A stretch of 64,000 nt of DNA from Bacteroidales bacterium (GTDB lineage: Bacteria; Bacteroidota; Bacteroidia; Bacteroidales; UBA7960): the NCBI GenBank assembly GCA_003559855.1, contig PWJZ01000027.1, positions 1-64,000 on the forward strand, given 5' to 3'. Numbering within the stretch: position 1 is the first letter of the stretch; each line of letters starts with the position of its first letter. Below the pieces are notes generated by a model. It searched no databases. It worked only from the letters and a program-made list of their open reading frames with translations, and was not told the DNA's origin. The position numbers and the translations under genes were made by a program. Positions 26,167 through 34,680 of the stretch are shown one piece after another.

Positions 26167-27843
26167 TTATTGTTCTAAATATTTCTTCAGTACTTCCAAA
26201 AGCCGGTCAACATCACTGTGTTCATTGAAAAAATTGACCGACAGTCGTATGTTTTGGTTTCTGATAGCTGCAAAAACCTTATTATCATTCAGGTATGATA
26301 ATACTTTTTGATTATCATGTCCGGGAATATTGATACTTACAATTCCTGTACGTTCTTCTTTTTTTGCCAGGGGGCTTTTGATCTCAACCGGCAGATCAGC
26401 GAGCTTTTCAACAAGGTAGCCTGTTGTTTCCAGTATCCTTTCTCTTATCTGTTTGAATCCGATATTTATCATATATTCAAAAGCGGTTTTTGCTCCCGAC
26501 AGCACCTGGTGATTTGTCGTGCCGAACTCATATTGCCTGGCTGTTTCATATTGCTTGAATTTTTCATTTTTTTGCACCGGTATGAAGTCATACCCTGGCG
26601 GTAATACTGAAAGCCATCCAGTTATGGGTGCGGGAAATTGTTTACGATAACCCGGCGAAGTGAAAAACAGGCTTCCGACATGTCCTGCACAACCCCATTT
26701 ATGAAGCGAAGCAGCCATAACATCAATATGCATTTTTTCAACATCTACCGGAAAAACCGGAAATCCTTGTGTTGCATTAACAATGTAGAGCAATTCTCTT
26801 TCTTTTGCCTTTTTGCCAAGCTTTTCCAGGTCCTGGCGAAAACCTGTACTGTAATTTACGTAAGAAGTTACTATGGCTTTTGTGTCTCCGTCAACCGATC
26901 CAAGAATATGGTCAACAGGGTAGCGGTTGTCGGGCAAAGGGTTTACATACCTGACATCTATATTTTGCCCTTCAAACGGCACATTGGTAGCCGGAAATTC
27001 ATCATACATGGTTACAATATTAAATTTCCCGGTAAAAGCTCTTTTTAATGATAATGCTACCAGAGATAAGGCGACGGATGTGTTTGGCAGAAATACCAGA
27101 TTGTCACCACCGGTGTTGATCATTTTTCCAAGTGTGTTGCAAAATTTTCTGACATCTTCAGCATCTTCTTCCCAGCTAATATCACCATAATGGCTGAGCC
27201 TGTTATACATGCCGCATATTTTTTCATAAACGGGCAGCGGTAGGGGTGACATCCCCGCACTTTGAAAAAAAGCAATATTGTTTGTTACGGGAAAATCCTT
27301 GCGGATCTTGTCCCAATCAACGTTTTTTGTCATATTATTTTGTTTTTGTATGAATTTTGTGCCAAGGAAATCTCTTTCGGGAAGCAGTGACGGTAAGAAA
27401 TTTGAAACCGGATTATAAAGCAGGCTGTTATTGCGTTTTGTTTCGGATAAAAATTCTGCACGGTCATTTAACTTATTGACAAAAAGAAGCAATACACTCA
27501 GTATAAAGGCTGTTTTAATGATTCCTGCGGGGATCCCCGCAATACGGTTAAATATATTGAGATGTATTATTTTGAGTATATTTTCAACGATCTTTGCCAG
27601 AATAAATACAATTACAAGTACTACAATAAAAACAATCAGAAAGGTTATGATCTTGACAGCCATTACGTTTATATCGAGCAGGCCTTCAACTATAAGACCT
27701 GCTATATTTGCTGCCAGTATTGCCAGGAATATACCGATAATCAGGCCTGCAATTGAAGCGGCTTCTACGATAAAACCTTTCCGGAACCCGCGTATAGCAC
27801 CAATTACCAACGGAATAGCCAAAATTATATCAAGATAGTTCAT
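26167..27843 (-). CDS. CvpA-like membrane domain fused to class V aminotransferase
   Basis: A single uninterrupted 558-codon frame joins two families. Residues 1-125 are CvpA-like, with four hydrophobic segments, the GFRKGF motif, and RIAGIPAGI. From Met171 (codon at 27333) on is a class V PLP enzyme of the cysteine desulfurase-like type: FQSAGMSPLP, NTSVAL, and PLP lysine Lys382 in SLHKWGCAGH. The usual Asp that contacts the PLP ring nitrogen (D-x-x-Q) is Asn356 in NATQG. CvpA proteins are normally separate and about 160-180 residues long. A stop between the parts may have been lost, and Met171 could still be an internal start. The 5' end overlaps holA by 14 bp. Confidence 0.8.
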   Translation of the reverse strand: MNYLDIILAIPLVIGAIRGFRKGFIVEAASIAGLIIGIFLAILAANIAGLIVEGLLDINVMAVKIITFLIVFIVVLVIVFILAKIVENILKIIHLNIFNRIAGIPAGIIKTAFILSVLLLFVNKLNDRAEFLSETKRNNSLLYNPVSNFLPSLLPERDFLGTKFIQKQNNMTKNVDWDKIRKDFPVTNNIAFFQSAGMSPLPLPVYEKICGMYNRLSHYGDISWEEDAEDVRKFCNTLGKMINTGGDNLVFLPNTSVALSLVALSLKRAFTGKFNIVTMYDEFPATNVPFEGQNIDVRYVNPLPDNRYPVDHILGSVDGDTKAIVTSYVNYSTGFRQDLEKLGKKAKERELLYIVNATQGFPVFPVDVEKMHIDVMAASLHKWGCAGHVGSLFFTSPGYRKQFPAPITGWLSVLPPGYDFIPVQKNEKFKQYETARQYEFGTTNHQVLSGAKTAFEYMINIGFKQIRERILETTGYLVEKLADLPVEIKSPLAKKEERTGIVSINIPGHDNQKVLSYLNDNKVFAAIRNQNIRLSVNFFNEHSDVDRLLEVLKKYLEQ

Positions 27844-28855
27844 GGGTGTGCAATATTTTATAAGTAAGTTCTTTCAGAAGTTCACCATGGCTGGCGCTTA
27901 CATTGCCGACACCCTTTGATTTCAAATCGTATTCCCTAAGGTGTGAAAAGATCCTGATGATACTGGCAGGAGGGTAATTTGAAGCCGCATTTTTATATTC
28001 CCTGACAAAATAAGGGTTTATGGATAGTGCCGAAGCAACGTTCCGTTCCGATTTGTTATTTAATGAATTGTAGATCAATAACCTTACAAAATATTTGTAT
28101 AACATTGGCAGGATAAAAACAACAGGGTGGCCTTTGGGGTTGGATTCGAAATAAAAAGCGATGCGGAAAGCCCTGGTATGATTTTTCTCTCCCAGGGCTT
28201 TCTGAAATTCAAAAATATTGTAATCCTTGCTGATACCAATACTTTCTTCAATTATTGCAGGGGTGATTTTTTCACCTTTCTTTAAAATTATGAAAAGCTT
28301 TTCGGTTTCATTAACGATCTTCGAAAGATCGTTGCCAAGATAATCCGCAAGAAGCTGAGCTGCAACAGGTTCTGTTGAGAAACCTTTGCCTCTGACATAA
28401 TCCGATATCCATCCGGGAATTTTATTGTCGTATATTTTTTTGCTTTCGTACACTATACCGTTTTTTGCTATTGTTTTTGCAGCTTTTCTCCTTGCATCGA
28501 TTTTTTTGTATTTGTAGCAAAATACCAGTATGGTTGTTTTTTGAGGATTTTCGAAATAGTCCAGATGTTCGTTTAATTGATCCTCAAAAAGTTCTATATT
28601 CTGGGCTTCCCTGACAATTATAACCTGGTGGCTTGCCATCATAGGATAACGCCTGGCTGTGCTAATTATAGTTTTGAGATTGGTGTCTTTTCCATATAAA
28701 ATGGTCTGATTGAACTCCTGTTCGGAACCGTCAAGAACGTTTTTTTCAATATAACCTGATAAAGCATCAATATAATAAGGCTCTTCTCCCATAAGAAGGT
28801 ATACGGGGTGATAAATTTTATTCTGCAGATCCTTTAATATTGATTTAAAATTCAT
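27830..28855 (-). CDS. holA: DNA polymerase III, delta subunit
   Basis: The delta subunit opens the beta sliding clamp as part of the clamp loader. The 341-residue protein has the family N-terminus (PVYLLMGEEPYYIDAL), TILVFCYKYKKIDARRK around the Walker-B-like region, and a C-terminal domain with YNIFEFQKALGEKN and VFILPMLYKYF. Its end overlaps the start of the CvpA-aminotransferase gene by 14 bp, so the two are cotranscribed. It is divergent from the HsdR-N gene, an arrangement I recall as common in Bacteroidota. Confidence 0.92.
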   Translation of the reverse strand: MNFKSILKDLQNKIYHPVYLLMGEEPYYIDALSGYIEKNVLDGSEQEFNQTILYGKDTNLKTIISTARRYPMMASHQVIIVREAQNIELFEDQLNEHLDYFENPQKTTILVFCYKYKKIDARRKAAKTIAKNGIVYESKKIYDNKIPGWISDYVRGKGFSTEPVAAQLLADYLGNDLSKIVNETEKLFIILKKGEKITPAIIEESIGISKDYNIFEFQKALGEKNHTRAFRIAFYFESNPKGHPVVFILPMLYKYFVRLLIYNSLNNKSERNVASALSINPYFVREYKNAASNYPPASIIRIFSHLREYDLKSKGVGNVSASHGELLKELTYKILHTHELS

Positions 28856-29076
28856 CTGTCAATATTTTTTGGCAACCATATACGGGTAAGGGGTAATGTG
28901 AACTGCCGGATATAATGTACCGAAACAGCACCTTTTTAATAAGTCTTTTGTCAAAATAGATTTTTTTGTTTTACAAATGTTGAAATTTTATGCAAGTTTG
29001 CAAAAAAAAACTTAACGGACAAAGAAATTTTGGTTTTAATGAACATTGAAAAGATCATACCAGTGAATTTTTTAAA

Positions 29077-29523
29077 ATGAAAAAACTCAATCTGCCTGAT
29101 TATTCTTTCAAATTTAAGGAAGCCGGGGGAAAAACATTTATTTTTGATTCATTCAGGAAGAAATATGTTTTTCTTACTCCTGAGGAATGGGTGAGGCAGA
29201 ATTTTCTGACATACCTGGCAGTGGAAAAGGGTTACAAACGATCATTAATGGTTGTTGAAGCATCTCTGAAATATAACAGGTTGAAAAAAAGGTGCGATGC
29301 GCTTATATATAATGCAAAAGGTGAAAGAATAATGATAATAGAATGTAAATCGCCCGAAACTGACTTGTCACAAAAAGTTTTTGATCAGGCAGTTCGCTAC
29401 AATTATCCTTTAAAGGTAAAATATCTTGTAATTACAAACGGCCTGGCACATTACTGTTGTCAGATTGATTATGAATCAGGACAATACTCTTTTCTGGAAA
29501 ACATTCCGGGTTATTCCGAATAA
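29077..29523 (+). CDS. HsdR N-terminal-like nuclease-fold protein, stand-alone
   Basis: This 148-residue protein corresponds to only the N-terminal PD-(D/E)xK domain of type I restriction subunit R. The active-site residues are visible: Asp74 in KRCDALIYN and Glu89-Cys90-Lys91 in IIECKSP. QAVRYNYPL and KYLVITNGL complete the fold. No helicase domain, HsdM or HsdS is nearby, so it is not a restriction system. Its conserved place next to holA in relatives suggests a DNA repair or replication role. That is inference. Confidence 0.85.
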   Translation: MKKLNLPDYSFKFKEAGGKTFIFDSFRKKYVFLTPEEWVRQNFLTYLAVEKGYKRSLMVVEASLKYNRLKKRCDALIYNAKGERIMIIECKSPETDLSQKVFDQAVRYNYPLKVKYLVITNGLAHYCCQIDYESGQYSFLENIPGYSE

Positions 29524-29591
29524 ATATAATCCGGGTCTTTTCTTGTCTTGTTTGGCTGAATATTAAAAATAATTTAATGGTAGTGCAAAAA

Positions 29592-29624
29592 AACAGGCTG
29601 TTTCAGTTTATAAAACAGCCTGTT
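29592..29624 (-). terminator. Rho-independent terminator for the acidic lipoprotein
   Basis: AACAGGCTGTTT (29592-29603) and AAACAGCCTGTT (29613-29624) form a perfect 12-bp stem with a 9-nt loop. On the minus strand it is followed by a run of seven T. It lies 20 bp past the lipoprotein stop and can also stop transcripts of the convergent HsdR-N gene. Confidence 0.85.
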
Positions 29625-29644
29625 GGGGTCAAGCATAATTTATA

Positions 29645-30043
29645 TTATTGCTCATTTCTGAGTTCTTCCAGTCTTTCGCCGGCACGGTTGAGAATTTGAT
29701 GCATTTCTTCCGGATTCTCTTCGAGATATTGGTTCCATTCGCTGAATATCTCTTCATCAACATTGAAATCATCATATACTTTTTGTATTTCTGCAGAGAA
29801 ATTTTCCAATGCTTCTGTGTAAGCGTCTACATCCTCTCCAAAATCCTCCGACATAAATTTTTCTGAAAGATAAATCGTTTGTGCGTATATTTCAACAAAC
29901 GCATCTTCCGAGAATTCCTTAACGGCTTCTACCTCTTCTATTTCTTTTTTCTCTTCTTCTTCATCTTTGGGTGCTTCAGTACATCCCGCTGCAATCAAAG
30001 CAATGATTGTAAAACTTGACAATAAGAATAAATACTTTTTCAT
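29645..30043 (-). CDS. Acidic lipoprotein of unknown function
   Basis: This 132-residue lipoprotein has lipobox AAGC (Cys21), then a strongly acidic stretch (DEEEEKKEIEEVE). The rest is predicted helical, with ALENFSAEIQKVYDDF and RAGERLEELRNEQ at the C-terminus. I recognise no family. It has its own promoter and terminator and is monocistronic. Confidence 0.7.
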   Translation of the reverse strand: MKKYLFLLSSFTIIALIAAGCTEAPKDEEEEKKEIEEVEAVKEFSEDAFVEIYAQTIYLSEKFMSEDFGEDVDAYTEALENFSAEIQKVYDDFNVDEEIFSEWNQYLEENPEEMHQILNRAGERLEELRNEQ

Positions 30044-30086
30044 AAAAAACCTCCTATTTTGTAATTAAATTAAATATAATGACGGG

Positions 30087-30118
30087 CAAAGATATATAAT
30101 TAATTTTCGGAAAACAAA
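30087..30118 (-). promoter_or_regulatory. Bacteroidota promoter for the acidic lipoprotein
   Basis: On the minus strand, TTTG (30118-30115), a 20-nt spacer and TATCTTTG (30094-30087) match -33/-7 elements. The leader before the ATG at 30043 would be about 35-40 nt. Confidence 0.6.
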
Positions 30119-30332
30119 GCTGGATATTTTGATTTTGCATTTTTTTTCAAGCTTTACATTTGTTTTGCAGGTAGTCTCCGTATTTTTTTCTTTCCTGAAC
30201 CCGCAATTTATTAAATATTTTATCAAAAGTTTCGGGGCAATATAAAAAAATCTTAATTTAGCTTTATTGTTCGGTAGTTTTTAACATGCCATCATAATCG
30301 AGATTTGGATTTTATTTTTAAAGAGATAAACA

Positions 30333-30385
30333 TTTGTTTTTATGCGGAGGTTGTATTATTTTCAATTTGTTTTTATGCGGAGGTT
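30333..30385 (+). repeat. 33-bp-period duplication of a start-codon region
   Basis: TTTGTTTTTATGCGGAGGTT occurs at 30333-30352 and again at 30366-30385. The offset is exactly 33 bp, so it is a tandem duplication of the 5' leader plus the first codons (MRRL) of the subtilase gene. It leaves two in-frame start codons, at 30342 and 30375. Confidence 0.85.
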
Positions 30386-33260
30386 ATATCATTGCCGCGT
30401 ATTTTTTTTGTTGATTATTTTTTTATTACCTGTATTTCTGGTTGCACAGCCTGAGGGTTTTGTCATGCCTGATGAATTGACGGCTGATGATTATTTGGAA
30501 GGTCGTATAATTTTTAAAGTAAATCCCGGTGTTGTGCCATATATCAAGTTGCAGGGAGAGATGCCCGGTGAATTGCAGCTGGCTATAGAACAAATTGAGG
30601 GTACGGAGCCAAAGCGGAGTTTTCCGTTGCATGCTCCTCCCGAAAGAAAATATCATGAAACAGGATTTCCGCTGGTTGACCTCTCACGTATTTATCACAT
30701 TGATATTCCTGTCGAAAAAGATTTAGAGATGGCTATAAACCATCTTTATCTTACAGGGAAGGTTGAATATGCTCAACCTCATTTTATTCCTGAGTTATTG
30801 CAGCATTACCCAGATGATCCTATGCTGGGAGAGCAATATTATCTTGAAAAGATACAGGCTTTTGATGCGTGGGAGATTTCTCGCGGGGATACCAATACGG
30901 TTATAGGAATAATTGATACGGGTACGGACCTGTGGCATCCTGATTTGATAAACAGCATAAAATATAATTACGATGATCCGATAAATGGTGAGGACAGCGA
31001 CAATGACGGGTTTGTTGACAATTTTTACGGATGGGATTTTGGTGAGGGTGACAATATGCCCCAGTACAATGCACATGCTCACGGCGTTCATGTTTCGGGC
31101 ATAGCAGCGGCAACACCTGACAACAGTACCGGCATTGCGGGCACGGGGTATTACTCGAAGTTCATGCCTGTTAAGATAGATGATGAGTTTGGAAGGCTTG
31201 TCAAGCCTTATGAAGGGATAGTATATGCTGCCGACAGGGGTGCGGGCGTTATTAACTGCTCATGGGGCGGCACACTGGGTGGAGGACCATATGGCGAAGA
31301 TATCATTAATTATGCGATCTTTAACAGGGATGTGCTGGTTGTTGCTGCGGCAGGAAATTCCAACAACCAGGTGCCTTTGTATCCGGCGGCATACGAGTAT
31401 GTTTTGAGTGTTGCAGCAACTGATACAGCGGATGTTAAAACCGGTTTTTCCAGCTTCGGCATTACCGTAGATGTTAGTGCTCCCGGGTTAAAAATCCTTT
31501 CAACATGGTCTAATGCCTCATATGTTAAGGCCTCGGGAACCTCTATGGCAGCGCCAATAGCGGCAGGCGCCGCTGCTATCATGCGGTCTCATTTTCCCGG
31601 TTATAACGCTTTGCAAATAGCAGAGCAGATCAAGGCAACAGCCGACAATATAGATACTATTCCCGAAAATATGCCATATGCCGGATTGCTCGGAACCGGA
31701 AGATTAAACCTTTTCAGGGCTTTGACCGAAACTGACCATCCTGCGCTGAGACTTACAGAACATTTGCATACACCCGATGAATACTCGCTCTATAGTGCCG
31801 AGGATACAATGATCGTTGCCGGCACTTTTGTGAACTTCCTTGCACCGACCGAAAATATTGATGTCCACATTTCATCAACATCACCATTTGTGGAAATAAT
31901 TGAGAGTACCTTTCAAACCGGACCGCTTGAAACAATGGGGCAAGTAAACAATCATGACCAGCCTTTCATGATCAAGCTTAAGGAAAATATACCGGTGAAT
32001 CATTATATCGAGTTTAAACTGAACTATACCGATAATATAAATTATGACGCCGTGCAATACTTTTCAACATTCGTCAATATTGATTACCTGCTTGTGGATG
32101 CCAACAGGATAACAACTACTCTTACAAGCAGGGGAACACTAGGGTATAATTATCCGAATTATCAGCAAGGCGTTGGCTTTTTATATGATTCGGGCAGGAC
32201 CATGATAAAATGTGCAGGCCTGATAGCGGGGAAAAGTACCAGTCATGTCGTTGATAACATCTACGGTCCGGCAGAAAACACTTTTAATCAATTATTCAAA
32301 CCCATAGACAAGATAATGGAAATTGAAGAGCCTGAACATTCGGATTTTGAGGCTGCAGGTTCTTTTAAAGATGATGCAGGCTACCTGTACAACCTCGGTA
32401 TCAAAGTTGATCAATATGCATATGCATGGAGTGAACCGCCAAAGGATAAGTTCATTATACTTGAATATGACATAATCAATACGGGCAGTGCAGATATAAA
32501 CAGCTTCTATGCGGGTTTTTTTGCGGATTGGATAATTAGTGATGCAAAGGAGCACAGGGCAAATTTCGATGCCGAAACGAGGATGGGTTATGCCTATTCT
32601 GCCGCCGGGGGCCATTTTAAGGGTATAAGTCTGCTGAGCGAAGGTCAGTTCTGGCATTATGCGTTTAACAATAATGGTTACGGGGGCAGCATAAAGATAA
32701 GCGACGGATTTACAGATTTTCAGAAATATACCGCACTCAAAACAAACCGTCCGAGCGCAAGTGTCGGTGACCATCCTGCTGATAACGATATCAGCACATT
32801 GGTAAGCACCGGTCCTTACAACATTTTGCCGGGAGATACCGTAAAAGTTGCTTTTGGCATAATTGCCGGAGATCATATCGCCGATCTCAAAAACAGCGCC
32901 GATATTACATACAAGCTCTATCAGGAGATGTATGATGATGATAATGATACGCTTTATGTTGATGATCTTTATGAGAAAAATGTTAAATACAGTGTATTCC
33001 CCGTTCCTTTTTCGAATCAGCTCAACATTGCTTTTGAAGCCCCCGAACCCCGGCATTATACAATAAAGATCCTGAATATGCAGGGAAAAACAGTGCGTGT
33101 ATTGCACGACAAACCGTTATTACAGGGCTATCAACATCTGTCATTTGACTTGCCGGTGCTCGGTGACGGTAATGAACCGCTTATACTGAAGATACGTGCC
33201 GGTAATAAAAATACTTACAGGAAAATAATACAGTCAAATAATTTGAGGGGTAACCGTTAA
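30375..33260 (+). CDS. T9SS-secreted subtilisin-like serine protease (S8)
   Basis: I take the second in-frame ATG (30375), which gives a clean signal peptide MRRLYHCRVFFLLIIF ending FLVAQ; the first, at 30342, adds 11 duplicated residues. The product is 961 residues. Numbered from 30375, the triad is Asp181 (IIDTGTD), His236 (HGVHVSGI) and Ser390 (GTSMAAP), with oxyanion Asn328 (AAAGNS). After the catalytic domain (about 140-460) comes a region of roughly 400 residues without a named domain. The tail (about 875-961, FPVPFSNQLNI and KILNMQGKTV) is a T9SS sorting domain. It is a secreted peptidase, with nutrient acquisition or processing as likely roles. Confidence 0.9.
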   Translation: MRRLYHCRVFFLLIIFLLPVFLVAQPEGFVMPDELTADDYLEGRIIFKVNPGVVPYIKLQGEMPGELQLAIEQIEGTEPKRSFPLHAPPERKYHETGFPLVDLSRIYHIDIPVEKDLEMAINHLYLTGKVEYAQPHFIPELLQHYPDDPMLGEQYYLEKIQAFDAWEISRGDTNTVIGIIDTGTDLWHPDLINSIKYNYDDPINGEDSDNDGFVDNFYGWDFGEGDNMPQYNAHAHGVHVSGIAAATPDNSTGIAGTGYYSKFMPVKIDDEFGRLVKPYEGIVYAADRGAGVINCSWGGTLGGGPYGEDIINYAIFNRDVLVVAAAGNSNNQVPLYPAAYEYVLSVAATDTADVKTGFSSFGITVDVSAPGLKILSTWSNASYVKASGTSMAAPIAAGAAAIMRSHFPGYNALQIAEQIKATADNIDTIPENMPYAGLLGTGRLNLFRALTETDHPALRLTEHLHTPDEYSLYSAEDTMIVAGTFVNFLAPTENIDVHISSTSPFVEIIESTFQTGPLETMGQVNNHDQPFMIKLKENIPVNHYIEFKLNYTDNINYDAVQYFSTFVNIDYLLVDANRITTTLTSRGTLGYNYPNYQQGVGFLYDSGRTMIKCAGLIAGKSTSHVVDNIYGPAENTFNQLFKPIDKIMEIEEPEHSDFEAAGSFKDDAGYLYNLGIKVDQYAYAWSEPPKDKFIILEYDIINTGSADINSFYAGFFADWIISDAKEHRANFDAETRMGYAYSAAGGHFKGISLLSEGQFWHYAFNNNGYGGSIKISDGFTDFQKYTALKTNRPSASVGDHPADNDISTLVSTGPYNILPGDTVKVAFGIIAGDHIADLKNSADITYKLYQEMYDDDNDTLYVDDLYEKNVKYSVFPVPFSNQLNIAFEAPEPRHYTIKILNMQGKTVRVLHDKPLLQGYQHLSFDLPVLGDGNEPLILKIRAGNKNTYRKIIQSNNLRGNR

Positions 33261-33274
33261 TAACGATACTGATA

Positions 33275-34556
33275 ATGACAGATTTTACAGAATTTATTCC
33301 TGAAAAGTTTATTCAATTTGTTTTTGTTACATTGCTGTCGCTGGTTATAGGACTGGCACAGAGAAGGCATTCAAACCGAAAAAGAGGAGTTAAGGGTTTT
33401 TGGCACCGACCGAACATTCACCTACATAGGCATTTTGGGATATATCCTTTATATTGTTGATGAAAATACTCTTTTGCCCTATTTGGCAGGCTGGCTGGTG
33501 GTATCAGTTCTATTGGTGGTTTACTATTTTTTCAGGCTTAAAGAGCAGAGTAATTATGGAATAACCACAATAGTGGTAGGGCTTATTACCTATTGCATAC
33601 CGGCCCTTGTGATCACTCAGCCGGCATGGCTCTATTTGCTCGTAGTTGTAACTGTATTGATATTTTCGGAGTTGAAAAGCTCCTTTGTTGAAATATCACA
33701 AAAGTTTGATAAAAATGAGTTCATTATACTGGCAAAATTTCTCATAATAGCCGGCGTAATATTACCTATTGTACCAGATAAGCAAATAGTACCCTTTATA
33801 AATCTTACGCCATTTAATATATGGCTGGCAGTGGTGGTTGTTTCTGCAATATCATATATGAGCTATTTGCTGCGAAAATTTGTTTTTGCAAATTCAGGAA
33901 TAATAGTATCGGGTGTTTTGGGCGGAATATACAGCAGTACTGCAACCACGGTGATTCTGTCAAGAAAAAGCAGAAACCTGCGTCATAAAAATGAAATAAA
34001 ACAGTATGCTTCGGCAATAATTCTTTCTATGGCAGTAATGTACCTGCGTATCCTGGTGCTTATGCTAATTTTCAATGTTCGCCTCACCATCTATCTTTTG
34101 CCGGTTTTCCTGATAATGGCTGCGTTCTCAACTCTGTGGGGGCTGGCAATTATGCGTAAAGCCGGAAGAACAAATAATGTTGAACAAGATAACATCATTA
34201 CCGATAAAAACCCGTTGGAATTCAAAGTAGCCATAATTTTCACATTACTGTTCGTGGCTTTTTCTTTCATAAACTATTATGTGATAGAAACCTTTGGTGT
34301 TGGCGGCTTGAACGTGTTGAGCTGGTTGGTCGGGCTGGTGTATATTGATCCGTTCCTGCTGAATATTTTTCAGGGTAAGTATGAGGTGGAAATGAACGCC
34401 ATTGCCTTGGCTACATTACAGGCTATTATCAGCAACAATATACTTAAAACCGGTTATGCCATGTTCCTGGCACACAGGGATCTGAGAAAACCAATTATTA
34501 TTGGCATGGGAGCCATTATTCTGCTGAACCTAATGCTGCTTTTATTTTTGGTATAA
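33275..34556 (+). pseudogene. MgtC/DUF4010 membrane protein, frameshifted
   Basis: The protein starts at 33275 (MTDFTEFIPEKFIQFVFVTL, then SLVIGLAQRRH). At 33370-33372 the frame changes by +1. In the new frame QTEKEELRVFGTDRTF continues without a break into a long hydrophobic protein ending at 34556. One extra T in CATTCAAA restores the typical N-terminus of the MgtC/SapB plus DUF4010 family (about 426 residues, around 12 membrane segments). In the original frame the product would stop at 33460 after 61 residues. It lies 15 bp after the subtilase gene. A sequencing error or a recent mutation are both possible. Confidence 0.85.
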
Positions 34557-34630
34557 AGGGATTATTCGAACAGGTTGATAACTTTTTGACAACTTTCCGG
34601 GTGTTTCTTAATAAATGATCTATTAAAGAT

Positions 34631-34638
34631 TAATTTTG
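34631..34638 (+). promoter_or_regulatory. Possible -7 box
   Basis: TAATTTTG matches TAnnTTTG, 50 nt upstream of the ATG at 34681. The -33 element is not clear. Confidence 0.4.
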
Positions 34639-34680
34639 TGAAACAATTACCTGGTTATAAAAGGCATGGCAGGTACCGGT

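Noticed and set aside
26167..27843. Frameshift between CvpA and aminotransferase parts
   Set aside because: Both parts are in the same frame with no stop; loss of a stop remains possible but no shift is needed.
29077..29523. Restriction-modification system
   Set aside because: Only an HsdR N-terminal-like domain exists; no methylase, specificity or helicase gene is nearby.
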